A stretch of DNA of 64,000 nucleotides from DASZHJ01 sp963735465 (GCA_963735465.1 CAVTLA010000001.1:806001-870000); one strand, 5' to 3'; positions 16,448-26,547 are shown, numbered from the stretch's first letter. Numbers and translations: made by a program. The notes: generated from the letters alone by a model not told the origin.

Positions 16448-17779
16448 ATGAGATGGCTTAGGACTGTTGCGGCGACAGTTGCGGTTTGCGGCATCTTCGC
16501 CCTCGCGCCGGTCAATCCGGCGCTGGCCCAGGGAAAATCACTGACGCTGTGCTGGGCCGCCTGGGACCCGGCGAACGCCTTGGTGGAGCTCTCCAAGGAC
16601 TTCACCGCCAAGTCCGGCATCGAGATGAAGTACGAGTTCGTGCCCTGGACCAGCTATGCCGACCGGTTCCTGAACGAGCTCAACACCAAGAGCAAGCTCT
16701 GCGACCTCATCATCGGCGACAGCCAGTGGATCGGCGGCGCCGCCGAGAACGGCCACTACGTCAAGCTCAACGACTTCTTCGACAAGAACGGCATCAAGAT
16801 GGCCGACTTCATGCCGGCGACGGTGCTGGGCTATTCCGAATGGCCGAAGAACACGCCGAACTACTGGGCGCTGCCGGCGATGGGCGACGCGGTCGGCTGG
16901 ACCTATCGCAAGGATTGGTTCTCCAAGCCCGAGCTGCAGGCGGAGTTCAAGAAGAAGTACAATCGCGATCTGGGCCCGCCCAAGACCTGGGACGAGCTGA
17001 AGCAGGTGGCGGAATTCTTCCAGGGCCGCGAAATCAACGGCAAGAAGGTGTACGGCGCGGCGATCTTCACCGAGCGCGGCTCGGAGGGCATCACCATGGG
17101 CGTCACCAACGCCATGTACACCTTCGGCTTCAAGTACGACGACCCCAAGAAGCCCTATCAGATGGAAGGTTTCGTCAATTCGCCGGGGGCGGTGGAGGGC
17201 CTGGAGTTCTACAAGGCGCTCTACAAGTGCTGCACGCCGCCGGGCTACACCAACGCCTACATGCAGGAAGGCCTCGACGCCTTCAAGTCGGGCCAGGTGG
17301 CGATGCAGATGAACTGGTTCGCCTTCTTCCCCGGCCTCTACAAGGATCCCGATGTCGGCGGCGACAAGATCGGCTTCTTCGTCAATCCCAGCGAGAAGAT
17401 CGCCGCGACCCAGCTCGGCGGCCAGGGCATCTCCGTCGTTTCCTATTCCGACAAGCGGGACGACGCCCTCAGCTACATGAAATGGTTCGCGCAGCCGGAC
17501 GTCCAGAAGAAATGGTGGGCGCTGGGCGGCTACTCCTGCGCCAAGTCGGTGCTGCAGGATCCGGACTTTCCCAAGAGCGCGCCGTTCGCCGGCGACTTCC
17601 TGAAGTCGATGGACATGGTCATCGATTTCTGGGCGGAGCCGAGCTACGCCGAGCTTCTGCTCGACATGCAGAAGCGCGTCCACGACTACGTCGTCGCCGA
17701 CAAGGGCACGGCGAAGGAGGCCCTCGATCTCCTGATCAAGGATTGGCAGAAAGTCTTCAAGGAAGAAGGCAAGTACTGA
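16448..17779 (+). CDS. ABC transporter substrate-binding protein, family 1 (GlpV-like)
   Basis: A 443-residue periplasmic binding protein. The start at 16448 gives a Sec signal (MRWLRTVAATVAVCGIFAL...ALAQG) and has GGGAG upstream; the frame is open from 16358. The mature part begins LTLCWAAWDPANALVELSKDF and contains PKTWDELKQVAEFF and VVSYSDKRDDALSYMKWFA, as in carbohydrate and polyol binding proteins. The operon order (binding protein, two permeases, small two-TM protein, two ATPases) is the glpV-P-Q-U-S-T gene set described for glycerol uptake in Rhizobium. With the DHA kinase genes downstream the ligand is probably glycerol, dihydroxyacetone or a related small polyol. That is an inference from context. 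Confidence 0.85.
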   Translation: MRWLRTVAATVAVCGIFALAPVNPALAQGKSLTLCWAAWDPANALVELSKDFTAKSGIEMKYEFVPWTSYADRFLNELNTKSKLCDLIIGDSQWIGGAAENGHYVKLNDFFDKNGIKMADFMPATVLGYSEWPKNTPNYWALPAMGDAVGWTYRKDWFSKPELQAEFKKKYNRDLGPPKTWDELKQVAEFFQGREINGKKVYGAAIFTERGSEGITMGVTNAMYTFGFKYDDPKKPYQMEGFVNSPGAVEGLEFYKALYKCCTPPGYTNAYMQEGLDAFKSGQVAMQMNWFAFFPGLYKDPDVGGDKIGFFVNPSEKIAATQLGGQGISVVSYSDKRDDALSYMKWFAQPDVQKKWWALGGYSCAKSVLQDPDFPKSAPFAGDFLKSMDMVIDFWAEPSYAELLLDMQKRVHDYVVADKGTAKEALDLLIKDWQKVFKEEGKY

Positions 17780-17870
17780 CCGCGTCCGGCGCCCCTGCGC
17801 GGCCGATCGCCGCGCGGGGGACCGGTCCGGTTTTGACACCTCATGCCCTCGCACTCAAAGTAATCGTCCG

Positions 17871-18833
17871 ATGAGCGACATGGCGGCAAAAACGTCCCTG
17901 GCGCGCCGCGCCGTCGATGCGACGCCGGCGAGCGTCGCGCGGCGGATCCGCGGCCTCTCCGACCGCGCGATCGCCTGGCTCTTCATCTCGCCGACCATCG
18001 TCCTGTTGCTGGCAATCAACATCTTTCCGCTGATCTGGACGATCCAGCTCTCCTTCACCAACTACCGCGCCAACCGGCCCAACGCTCTGGTCAAGGGTAT
18101 CGGGCTCGATAATTACAGCGACATCCTCACCGACCCCGACATCTGGGCCGGCATGCAGGTCACCGCCCGCTTCGTCATCGCGACCATCCTGATCGAGACG
18201 GTGCTGGGCTTCGCGCTCGCCTATCTCATCGACCGCAAGTTCCGCGGGCATGGTTTCTGGACCACGGTCATCCTCATTCCGATGATGCTGTCGCCGGCGG
18301 TGGTGGGCAATTTCTGGACCTTCCTCTATCAGCCCCAGATCGGCCTCTTCAATTATCTCGTGGAGTTCTTTACGGGCATTCCGCCCTCGGACTACTCCAT
18401 GATCGGCAATGTCAGCCTGGCGCCGTGGTCCATCGTCATAGTCGACGCCTGGATGTGGACGCCCTACGTCATGCTGATCTGTCTCGCCGGCCTGCGCTCG
18501 ATCCCGAACGACATCTACGAGGCGGCGGAGATCGATCGCGCCTCGCCCTGGCGGCAGTTCTGGTCGATCACTCTGCCGATGGCGCTGCCCTTCATCATGC
18601 TGGCGGTGCTGTTCCGCGGCATCGAGAATTTCAAGATGTTCGACATGGTCAACCTCCTGACCAACGGCGGTCCGGGATCCACCACCGAGCTTGCCTCGAT
18701 CACGCTCAAGCGCGAGGCCTTCGAGAAATGGCGGACCGGCTATTCCTCTGCCTTCGCCATCATTCTCTTCTGCACCATCTTCGGCCTCGCCAACATCTAC
18801 GTGAAGGCCCTCAACCGGGTGAAGCAGCGATGA
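17871..18833 (+). CDS. Sugar/polyol ABC transporter permease (GlpP-like, MalF type)
   Basis: A 320-residue inner-membrane permease with six predicted helices, beginning with IAWLFISPTIVLLLAINIFP. The EAA loop YEAAEIDRASPWRQFWSITL contacts the ATPase. The Asn-Gly-Gly-Pro-Gly segment LTNGGPGSTTELAS is typical of MalF/UgpA types. It follows the binding protein gene by 91 nt and overlaps the next permease by ATGA. Confidence 0.9.
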   Translation: MSDMAAKTSLARRAVDATPASVARRIRGLSDRAIAWLFISPTIVLLLAINIFPLIWTIQLSFTNYRANRPNALVKGIGLDNYSDILTDPDIWAGMQVTARFVIATILIETVLGFALAYLIDRKFRGHGFWTTVILIPMMLSPAVVGNFWTFLYQPQIGLFNYLVEFFTGIPPSDYSMIGNVSLAPWSIVIVDAWMWTPYVMLICLAGLRSIPNDIYEAAEIDRASPWRQFWSITLPMALPFIMLAVLFRGIENFKMFDMVNLLTNGGPGSTTELASITLKREAFEKWRTGYSSAFAIILFCTIFGLANIYVKALNRVKQR

Positions 18834-19783
18834 GCGGCATCACCACGGCCCATTCCGTCGTCCAGCCGACACCGCTTGCCCGGCGCATCGCGGGAACGCT
18901 GGTCGTCGTCTACGCGCTGGTCTCGATGCTGCCGCTGCTGTGGATCTTCCTCACCGGCTTCAAGACACCGCCGGATTCCATCGCCTATCCGCCGAAGATT
19001 CTCTTCTCGCCGTCCCTCGAAGGCTACGTCAACCTCTTCACCACGCGCTCCCGCCAGACGCCGGAGTACGTCGCGAGCCTGCCGCCGGCGGAGACTTGGT
19101 ACGACCGCCTGGTGCGCTCGCGCAATATGGTGATCGCTGGTCCGTCGAAATACGTGCCGCGCTACGTCAATTCCCTGGTGATCGGCTTCGGCTCGACGTT
19201 CCTCGCGGTCTTCCTCGGCACCATCGCCGCCTACGGCTTCTCGCGCTTCCGGGTGCCGCTCAAGGACGATCTCCTGTTCTTCATCCTCTCGACCCGGATG
19301 ATGCCGCCGATCGCCGTCGCCATCCCGATCTATCTCATGTATCGCGAGCTCGGCCTCACCGACACCAAGCTCGGCATGATCCTGCTCTATACCGCGGTCA
19401 ACCTCTCGCTCTCGGTCTGGCTCCTCAAGGGCTTCATGGACGAGATCCCGCGGGAGTACGAGGAGGCCGCGATGATCGACGGTTACACGCGCCTGCAGGC
19501 CTTCCGAAAAGTCGTGCTGCCCCAGGCGGCGACCGGCATCGCCGCCACCGCGATCTTCTGCCTCATCTTCTCCTGGAACGAATATGCCTTCGCGGTGCTG
19601 CTGACCTCTGGCGAGGCGCAGACCACGCCGCCCTTCATCCCCTTCATCATCGGCGAGGGCGGGCAGGATTGGCCGGCGGTGGCCGCCGGCACCACGCTCT
19701 TCCTGGTGCCGATCGTCGTCTTCACCATCCTGCTGCGCAAGCTGCTGCTGCGCGGTATCACCTTCGGCGCGGTCCGGCGATGA
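18830..19783 (+). CDS. Sugar/polyol ABC transporter permease (GlpQ-like, MalG type)
   Basis: A 317-residue permease. The MalG-type N-terminal helix is VVYALVSMLPLLWIFLTGFK, followed by a periplasmic insert. The EAA loop is YEEAAMIDGYTRLQAFRKVV. The start at 18830 is fixed by the ATGA overlap with the previous gene. It overlaps the next small gene in the same way. Partner of the preceding permease in one heterodimeric channel. Confidence 0.9.
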   Translation: MSGITTAHSVVQPTPLARRIAGTLVVVYALVSMLPLLWIFLTGFKTPPDSIAYPPKILFSPSLEGYVNLFTTRSRQTPEYVASLPPAETWYDRLVRSRNMVIAGPSKYVPRYVNSLVIGFGSTFLAVFLGTIAAYGFSRFRVPLKDDLLFFILSTRMMPPIAVAIPIYLMYRELGLTDTKLGMILLYTAVNLSLSVWLLKGFMDEIPREYEEAAMIDGYTRLQAFRKVVLPQAATGIAATAIFCLIFSWNEYAFAVLLTSGEAQTTPPFIPFIIGEGGQDWPAVAAGTTLFLVPIVVFTILLRKLLLRGITFGAVRR

Positions 19784-19974
19784 GCGCGCCCGCCCGGACC
19801 GGACTCCGCCGCCTCCTGCGCCGCGGCCCCTGGGAGAGCCTGGCGACGGCGCTGATCGCCGCCGGCGTGGTCATGCTGGTGCAGCCGCTGTCGCTTACCC
19901 TCTACACCTACTCCCTCGTGACGATCCTCACGGGCACGGTCATGTTCATGATCGTCAGCAAGTTTCCGGACTGA
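19780..19974 (+). CDS. Small two-helix membrane protein (GlpU-like)
   Basis: A 64-residue protein whose ATG overlaps the permease stop (ATGA) and which ends 4 nt before the first ATPase gene, so it is clearly translated as part of the operon. After a basic N-terminus (ARTGLRRLLRRG) there are two hydrophobic segments, about residues 21-38 and 43-60. Its size, position and shape match the small GlpU-type protein of rhizobial glycerol transporters. Its function is unknown there as well; it may be an accessory subunit of the permease complex. Confidence 0.75.
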   Translation: MSAPARTGLRRLLRRGPWESLATALIAAGVVMLVQPLSLTLYTYSLVTILTGTVMFMIVSKFPD

Positions 19975-19978
19975 CACC

Positions 19979-21071
19979 ATGGCCGAGATCCGCGTGGAAA
20001 ATCTGCACAAGGCTTTCGGCGATTTCGTCGCCGTCCGGGATTCCACCTTCACCATCGGGAACGGGGAATTCTTCTGCCTGCTCGGCCCCTCCGGCTGCGG
20101 CAAGACCACGACCCTGCGCATGATCGCCGGCCTGGAGCTGCCGTCCTCCGGCCGCATCCTCCTCGGCGGTGACGACATCACCGCCAAGCGCGCCGCCGAG
20201 CGCGACATCGCCTTCGTATTCCAGCTCTTCGCCCTCTATCCGCACATGACCGTGCGCGCCAACATCGGCTTTCCCCTGAAATGCCAGGGCATGAGCCGCG
20301 CCGAGATTCGGGCCGGCGTCGATGCCGCGGCGCGCGTCCTCCGCATCGAGCATCTGCTCGACCGGCGTGTCTCCGGCCTCGCTTCCGGCGACCGTCAGCG
20401 CGTGGCGCTCGGTCGCTCGATCGTGCGGCGTCCGAAGGCGTTCCTGATGGACGAGCCGCTCGGCGCCCTCGACGCCGAGTTCCGCCATGTCATGACCGGC
20501 GAGCTGCGCGCGCTGCACAACCGCCTGGGCGCCACCACGGTCTACGTCACCCACGACCAGCTCGAGGCGATGAGCCTCGGCGACAAGATCGCCATCATGA
20601 ACCACGGGCTGGTGGAGCAGCTCGGCACGCCACGCGAGATCTACGAGCGGCCGGCCTCGCTCTTCGTCGCCGATTTCGTGGGCTCGCCGCCGATGAATTT
20701 CCTGGGCTTCCGTGGCAGCCTCGGCGCCGGCGCGCGCACGGTGCGGCTTGGCGACGCCGCCGTCGCCGTGCCGCAGCTTCGCGAGAGCCTCGACGAGCGC
20801 GATCTGTTCCTCGGCGTCCGGCCGGAAGACATCCGCCTCAGGGACAGCGGCGCCATCGCTGGCGAGGTCTTCGGCGCGGAATACCTGGGCACGACGCAGA
20901 TCGTGACCGTGACGACGCCGCACGGCACCGTCCGGGCGCGCCTCTCCGCTGACGTCGCCGTGCGCCGCGGGGAGCATGTCGGGCTTGATTTCCGGCCGGA
21001 GAAGCTGTCGCTCTTCGACAAGGCGACCGGACGGGCGGTGCGGACGGCGCTCACCGAGGAAGGCGCCGCCC

Positions 21072-21079
<8 letters not shown>
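19979..21079 (+). CDS. ABC transporter ATP-binding protein (GlpS-like, MalK/UgpC type)
   Basis: A 366-residue ATPase with Walker A GPSGCGKTT, Walker B AFLMDEPLGALD and switch TVYVTHDQLEAMSLGDKI, followed by a TOBE-type C-terminal domain (LGVRPEDIRL). The ABC signature is odd: LASGDRQRVALGRSI replaces LSGGQ, keeping Ser-Gly but losing the second Gly and the Gln. The next gene has a normal signature (LSGGE), so this may be the functionally asymmetric half of a heterodimeric ATPase pair. It overlaps the next gene by 8 nt. Confidence 0.9.
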
Positions 21080-22085
<1,006 letters not shown>

Positions 22086-22106
22086 TCTCTCATACCGGGG
22101 TCGCCC

Positions 22107-22721
22107 ATGAAATTCGACCGCGCCATGAATCAACGCCTGATCGCGGCCCTGGCCACCGCCGTGATCGGCCACGCCGACGAGCTGAGCGATCTCGATCGTG
22201 CCATCGGCGACGGCGATCACGGCCTCAACATGAAGCGCGGCTTCGAGACGGTGCTGGCAGATCTCGACCACCTCACCAGCCTGCCGCTGCCCGACGTCCT
22301 CCAGGGGCTCGGAATGCACCTCGTCATGAAGGTGGGCGGCGCCTCGGGGCCGCTCTACGGCACTCTCTTCATGGCGCTCGGCAAGGAGATGCCCGCGGAG
22401 CCCGGCCTGGACGACGCGGCGCGAGCGCTCGCGACTGCCATCGCCGCCGTCAAGGCGCGGGGCAAGTCCGAGGTCGGACAGAAAACCATGCTCGACGTGC
22501 TGGCGCCCGCGCAGGCAGTCCTCGCTGAGGGCGGCCCGAACCTGTCCCGCCGTCTGCGGGAAACCGCGGACCGTGCCGCTGAGGCGACGGGGCCGATGAA
22601 AGCGGTCCGCGGACGTGCCTCGTTTCTGGGCGATCGCAGCATCGGCCATATCGACCCCGGCGCCCGCTCGAGCGCCCTGATGATCGCTGCGGTCGCCGAG
22701 ATCCTGGGAGCGGCGGCATGA
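22107..22721 (+). CDS. dhaL: Dihydroxyacetone kinase, ADP-binding subunit DhaL
   Basis: A 204-residue DhaL. The Mg-ADP-binding aspartates are present at 30, 35 and 37 (LDRAIGDGDHG), the same numbers as in E. coli DhaL, followed by MKVGGASGPLYGT and SEVGQKTMLDVL. In PEP-dependent kinases DhaL keeps ADP as a bound cofactor. It receives phosphate from DhaM and passes it to DHA bound on DhaK. It lies 21 nt after the ABC ATPase gene, which places uptake and phosphorylation in one operon. It overlaps dhaM by ATGA. Confidence 0.93.
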   Translation: MKFDRAMNQRLIAALATAVIGHADELSDLDRAIGDGDHGLNMKRGFETVLADLDHLTSLPLPDVLQGLGMHLVMKVGGASGPLYGTLFMALGKEMPAEPGLDDAARALATAIAAVKARGKSEVGQKTMLDVLAPAQAVLAEGGPNLSRRLRETADRAAEATGPMKAVRGRASFLGDRSIGHIDPGARSSALMIAAVAEILGAAA

Positions 22722-23110
22722 CCCGCAATGTCGGCATTGTCATCGTCTCGCACTCGCCCGAGGTGGCGAAGGGCACCGCCGACATGGTGCGCCAGATGGT
22801 GGGCGCCGAGGTGCCGCTCGCCTGGTGCGGCGGGTCGCCGGATGGCGGTCTCGGCTCCAACGTGGAGGCGATCATGGCGGCGATTGGCCGCGCCTGGTCC
22901 GAGAAAGGCGTTGCTATCCTGGTCGATCTCGGCGGCGCGGAGACCAACAGCGAGATGGCGATCGAGATGCTGCCGGAAGCCCGGCGCTCGCGGGTGATGG
23001 TCTGCAACGCGCCGATCGTCGAGGGCGCGGTCATCGCCGCGACCGAGGCCTCGGGCGGCGCCTCGTTGGAGCAGGTGCGGCGCACCGCCGAGGAGCTGTC
23101 GCCGATTTGA
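22718..23110 (+). CDS. dhaM: PTS-dependent dihydroxyacetone kinase phosphotransferase DhaM (EIIA-mannose-like domain only)
   Basis: A 130-residue single-domain DhaM. The phospho-accepting His is His12 in VGIVIVSHSPEVAKG. ILVDLGGAETNSEMAIEML and VMVCNAPIVEGAV are family segments. In E. coli DhaM the EIIA-like domain is fused to HPr-like and EI-like domains; here the partners are separate downstream genes. It phosphorylates the ADP on DhaL. Confidence 0.92.
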   Translation: MTRNVGIVIVSHSPEVAKGTADMVRQMVGAEVPLAWCGGSPDGGLGSNVEAIMAAIGRAWSEKGVAILVDLGGAETNSEMAIEMLPEARRSRVMVCNAPIVEGAVIAATEASGGASLEQVRRTAEELSPI

Positions 23111-23155
23111 GGGCCGGGGGACGGAAACATGAGAGCAGGAGCGAGATAGCGAGAT

Positions 23156-23461
23156 ATGTCGAATACGGTCGTTGAAGGGTCGGTCTTTCTGTCGCACGCC
23201 ATCGGGCTGCACGCGCGTCCCTCCGTGAAGCTGACCAAGCTTGCCAAGATGTTCGTCTCCCACATCGAGCTCGCCGCGGCGGAGGTGGGTCCGTGGATCG
23301 ATGCCAAGAGCATCGTCAAGGTCATGGGCGCCAAGGTGCCGCAGAATGCGACCCTGCGCTTTCGCGCCAAGGGCCCCGACGCGGCGGAGGCGGTGCGCTC
23401 CCTGATCCACCTGGTGGAGCGGGACTTCAGCGAGGATTTGCCCAATGGCGTCGTCGCGTGA
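23156..23461 (+). CDS. HPr family phosphocarrier protein
   Basis: A 101-residue HPr. The phosphorylated His is His19 in IGLHARPSVKLTKLA. The region of regulatory Ser46 is kept as AKSIVKVMGAKV (Ser52). A short extension around HIELAAAEVGPW makes it a little longer than ordinary HPr of about 88 residues. It lies between dhaM and an enzyme I gene, so it is probably the dedicated relay from EI to DhaM rather than the PTS-Ntr NPr. It overlaps the EI gene by 17 nt. Confidence 0.92.
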   Translation: MSNTVVEGSVFLSHAIGLHARPSVKLTKLAKMFVSHIELAAAEVGPWIDAKSIVKVMGAKVPQNATLRFRAKGPDAAEAVRSLIHLVERDFSEDLPNGVVA

Positions 23462-25058
23462 GCTGAAGGGACAGCCCGCGGCGCCGGGCATCGCCCTCGG
23501 GCCGCTGGTCCGCCTGGGCGGGGTCGTCGGCGGCCGGCGATCCACCGGGGACGCGGCGACGGAGCGGCGCGCCCTGGAGACGGCCATAGCGGCGTCGATC
23601 GGCGATCTCGAGGCGCTGCAGGCCCGCGCCGGTCCCGGCGACGGCAGCGTCATGCTGGGTTTCCAGATCGCCATGCTCGAGGACCACAGCCTGCGGGCGC
23701 CAGCCCTGGCGGCGATCTCCACCGGCGTGGTTGCCGAGGCGGCCTGGACCGCCGCCCTTGCGGAGCAGATCGACGATTACGAGGCGGCGGCGGACGAGTA
23801 CTTCCGCGCTCGCGCCAGCGATCTCCGCGACCTGCGCGACCGCGTGCTCCGCCACCTCTCCGGCGCGGCGCGCAGCAGTCTGCGGCCCGACGGCGCCGTG
23901 TTTCTCGCGGACGACATCGCGCCCTCGGTGTTCCTGGAGACCGATTGGAGTGCCGGCGGCGGGCTCGCCCTCACCGGCGGCAGCCCGTCCAGCCACGTCG
24001 CTATCCTGGCGCGGGCGCGGGGCATCCCCATGGTGGTGGGGCTCGACGGCGCGTCCTTCGATGGCCACAGCGAGATCCTGATCGACGGCGGCCTGGGTGT
24101 CGCCATCCTCAGCCCCAATGCCAGCGAGCGCCGCGCGGCCGAGAGCCGGCGTCAGGCGGAAGCGGCGCGGGCGAAGCGCGAGGCGGCGGGGCTCGGCGCT
24201 CCCGCCGCCACCGCCGACGGCGTGCCCATCGCGGTCATGATCAATATCTCCGATCCCGCCGAGCTCATGGCGCTCGATGCCGCTCATTGCGACGGCATCG
24301 GCCTGGTGCGCACGGAATTCCTCTGCCGCTCACGCGGGGCGGTCTTCGACGAGGCGGGACAGTTCGAGGCCTATCGCCGGATCATCGCCTGGGCCGCCGG
24401 CCGGCCGGTGACCATCCGGACCCTCGACGCCGGCGGCGACAAGCCGATCGCCGGCTTCACCATCGACGGCGAGTCCAATCCGTTCCTGGGCGTGCGCGGC
24501 ATTCGCCTCTCGCTGGCGCGGCCCGAGGCGCTGCTGGTGCAGTTGCGGGCATTGGCGCGGGCCGCGGCCCTGGGACCGCTCAAAATCATGCTGCCGATGG
24601 TTACGGTGCCGCGCGAGCTCGAGGACGCCGCGCGCCTCCTCGATACCGCCGTGGCCGAGGTGACGGCGCGCGGCGAGCCCGCAAGTCGTCCGCCGCTCGG
24701 CATAATGGTGGAGGTGCCAGCGGCCGCCCTCGACATTGCGAGCTTCCCGGCTGCGTTCTTCTCGATCGGCAGCAACGATCTGACCCAGTATGTGACCGCC
24801 AGCTCCCGCGACAACGGCGCGGTGGCGGCGCTGAGCGATCCCCGCAACCCCGCGGTCCTGCGCCTCATCGCCGAGGTCGCGCGTCACGGCGCCGCCGCCG
24901 GCATCGAGGTCAGCCTCTGCGGCGATGCCGGCGGCGATCCCGCGGTCATTCCTGCCCTGCTGGCCGCCGGGTTGCGGACACTCTCGGTGACGCCCTCGGC
25001 GTTGGCGCGGACCAAGGTCGCCATTGCCGCGTATCGGATCGGGGCGGGCCATGGCTGA
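23445..25058 (+). CDS. Phosphoenolpyruvate-protein phosphotransferase, enzyme I
   Basis: A 537-residue enzyme I without the GAF domain of PtsP. The phospho-His is in GGSPSSHVAILARARG. The PEP site is marked by GLVRTEFLCRSRG, TIRTLDAGGDKP, GIMVEVPAAA, FFSIGSNDLTQY and the catalytic Cys in SLCGDAGGDP. It takes phosphate from PEP and passes it to the HPr encoded just before. It is slightly shorter than classical EI (about 575). Start ATG 23445 within the HPr gene; its own stop is overlapped by the next gene (8 nt). Confidence 0.92.
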   Translation: MASSRELKGQPAAPGIALGPLVRLGGVVGGRRSTGDAATERRALETAIAASIGDLEALQARAGPGDGSVMLGFQIAMLEDHSLRAPALAAISTGVVAEAAWTAALAEQIDDYEAAADEYFRARASDLRDLRDRVLRHLSGAARSSLRPDGAVFLADDIAPSVFLETDWSAGGGLALTGGSPSSHVAILARARGIPMVVGLDGASFDGHSEILIDGGLGVAILSPNASERRAAESRRQAEAARAKREAAGLGAPAATADGVPIAVMINISDPAELMALDAAHCDGIGLVRTEFLCRSRGAVFDEAGQFEAYRRIIAWAAGRPVTIRTLDAGGDKPIAGFTIDGESNPFLGVRGIRLSLARPEALLVQLRALARAAALGPLKIMLPMVTVPRELEDAARLLDTAVAEVTARGEPASRPPLGIMVEVPAAALDIASFPAAFFSIGSNDLTQYVTASSRDNGAVAALSDPRNPAVLRLIAEVARHGAAAGIEVSLCGDAGGDPAVIPALLAAGLRTLSVTPSALARTKVAIAAYRIGAGHG

Positions 25059-25467
25059 GAACGACCGTCAGGCCGCCGCGTCCTCCAGCGAGGCCGTGGC
25101 CGATTACAAGCGGATCCTCCAGCGCGTGCTGGAGAACCGCCCGTCGGGCACGCGCCAGCGTCTTGCCGCGGCGCTGGAGAAGAACCGCAGCTTCATCTCC
25201 CAGATCACCAATCCCAGCTATGCGGTGCCGATCCCGGCAATCCATCTCGACACCATTTTCGAGATCTGCCACTTCCCGCCGGAGGAAAAAAAGCATTTCC
25301 TGGAGGCCTATCAGCGGGCCCATGCGCGGCGCCTGAAGCTGGTCAAGGACACAAGGCGCCTGCGCAGCCACACGATCTATCTGCCGGATCTCGGCGATGC
25401 CACGCGCAATGCCGAGCTGGAGAAGCTGGTGGCGAAATTCATCAGCGACCTCATTCGACTGATCTGA
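25051..25467 (+). CDS. Small HTH-like protein of the DHA kinase operon, candidate regulator
   Basis: A 138-residue soluble protein whose ATG overlaps the enzyme I stop by 8 nt. The middle, TRQRLAAALEKNRSFISQIT followed by NPSYAVPIPAIHLDTIFEI, has the look of an XRE-type helix-turn-helix, and the part after it (PPEEKKHFLEAYQRAH) fits the end of such a domain. The C-terminal 40 residues are basic and then hydrophobic. I do not recognise a named family. Its position between enzyme I and dhaK suggests it senses or controls the kinase operon, in place of the DhaR/DhaQS regulators seen elsewhere. Confidence 0.7.
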   Translation: MAENDRQAAASSSEAVADYKRILQRVLENRPSGTRQRLAAALEKNRSFISQITNPSYAVPIPAIHLDTIFEICHFPPEEKKHFLEAYQRAHARRLKLVKDTRRLRSHTIYLPDLGDATRNAELEKLVAKFISDLIRLI

Positions 25468-25524
25468 CGACGCCGATGTCGGCCCCTCCCGCGAACGGGA
25501 GAGAAGGTCTTGCAGGAGGAAACG

Positions 25525-26511
25525 ATGAAGAAGCTGATCAACACGGCCGATACCGTGCTCGCCGAGAGCCTCGACGGCTTCGCGGCGGCCCATTCAGACA
25601 TCGTGGCGCTCGGCGTGGAACGAAAGTTCGTGCGCCGCGCGGCGCCGCGCCGGGGCAAGGTGGCGCTGATCTCCGGCGGCGGCAGCGGCCATGAGCCGCT
25701 GCATGCGGGATTCGTGGGCGTGGGCATGCTGGACGCCGCTTGTCCCGGACAGGTCTTCACCTCGCCGACGCCGGATCAGATGATCGCCGCCGCCGCGGCG
25801 GTGGACGGCGGTGCGGGCATCCTCCTGATCGTCAAGAACTACGAAGGGGATGTGATGAATTTCGAGATGGCACGGGAGATGACCGGTGGCGCGGTCGCGA
25901 CCATCGTGACCGACGACGACGTCTCGGTGGAGACCTCGACCTATTCCATCGGGCGCCGCGGCGTTGCCGGGACCCTCATCGTGGAGAAGATGGTGGGGGC
26001 CGCGGCGGAGACGGGGGCGGATCTGGCGGCGCTCAAATCTCTCGGTGACCGGGTCAACGGCGTAACGCGATCCATGGGCGTCGCCTTGACGAGCTGCACG
26101 GTGCCTGCCGCCGGCAAGCCCACCTTCACCCTCGGCGAGGACGAGATGGAGATGGGTGTCGGCATCCACGGCGAGCCGGGCCGCCGCCGGGTTAAGCTCG
26201 CCTCGGCGAATGCCATCGCCGAGGAGATGGTGGGTGCCATTCTCGGCGATCTCGACACCGACAAGGGCGAGGCGCTGCTGCTGATCAACGGCTTCGGCGG
26301 AACCCCTGCCATGGAGCTCTATCTCATGTATAATGCCGCTCGCGTACTCGTCGAGCGGCGCGGCATCAAGGTGACGCGCTCTCTGGTCGGCAGCTACGTT
26401 ACCTCGCTCGAGATGGCCGGCTGCTCGATCACCGTGAGCCTGCTCGACGACGAGCGCCGAAGCCTCTGGGATGCGCCGGTCAACACGGCCGCGCTCCGCT
26501 GGGGGCAATGA
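25525..26511 (+). CDS. dhaK: Dihydroxyacetone kinase, DHA-binding subunit DhaK
   Basis: A 328-residue DhaK. The start at 25525 follows a strong SD (AGGAGG). SGGGSGHEPLHAGFVG (about residues 50-65) binds the triose. Asp109 in NYEGDVMNFEMA and His215 in GVGIHGEPG correspond to the catalytic Asp and the His that covalently binds DHA in E. coli DhaK. It forms the kinase with DhaL and DhaM, 2.8 kb upstream in the same operon. The separation by HPr, EI and the HTH-like gene is unusual, since dhaK normally leads. Product: dihydroxyacetone phosphate. Confidence 0.93.
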   Translation: MKKLINTADTVLAESLDGFAAAHSDIVALGVERKFVRRAAPRRGKVALISGGGSGHEPLHAGFVGVGMLDAACPGQVFTSPTPDQMIAAAAAVDGGAGILLIVKNYEGDVMNFEMAREMTGGAVATIVTDDDVSVETSTYSIGRRGVAGTLIVEKMVGAAAETGADLAALKSLGDRVNGVTRSMGVALTSCTVPAAGKPTFTLGEDEMEMGVGIHGEPGRRRVKLASANAIAEEMVGAILGDLDTDKGEALLLINGFGGTPAMELYLMYNAARVLVERRGIKVTRSLVGSYVTSLEMAGCSITVSLLDDERRSLWDAPVNTAALRWGQ

Positions 26512-26513
26512 AG

Positions 26514-26527
26514 TCCGATAAATCGGA
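26514..26527. repeat. Short perfect palindrome between dhaK and the amidohydrolase gene
   Basis: TCCGAT-AA-ATCGGA, two bases after the dhaK stop and 20 nt before the next ATG. Could be a small RNA hairpin or an operator. Too short to decide. Confidence 0.3.
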
Positions 26528-26547
26528 TTCACCACGGGGAGGACGCC

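Noticed and set aside
16486..17874. Long Arg/Gly-rich plus-strand frame overlapping the GlpV-like gene
   Set aside because: Out-of-frame reading of the binding protein; low-complexity product without family similarity.
23156..25058. HPr and enzyme I as the PTS-Ntr system
   Set aside because: Enzyme I lacks the GAF domain of PtsP, and the genes sit between dhaM and dhaK, not with ptsN or rpoN.
26514..26527. Short palindrome as a Rho-independent terminator of dhaK
   Set aside because: Only 6 bp of stem with a 2-nt loop and no T run; unlikely to terminate on its own.
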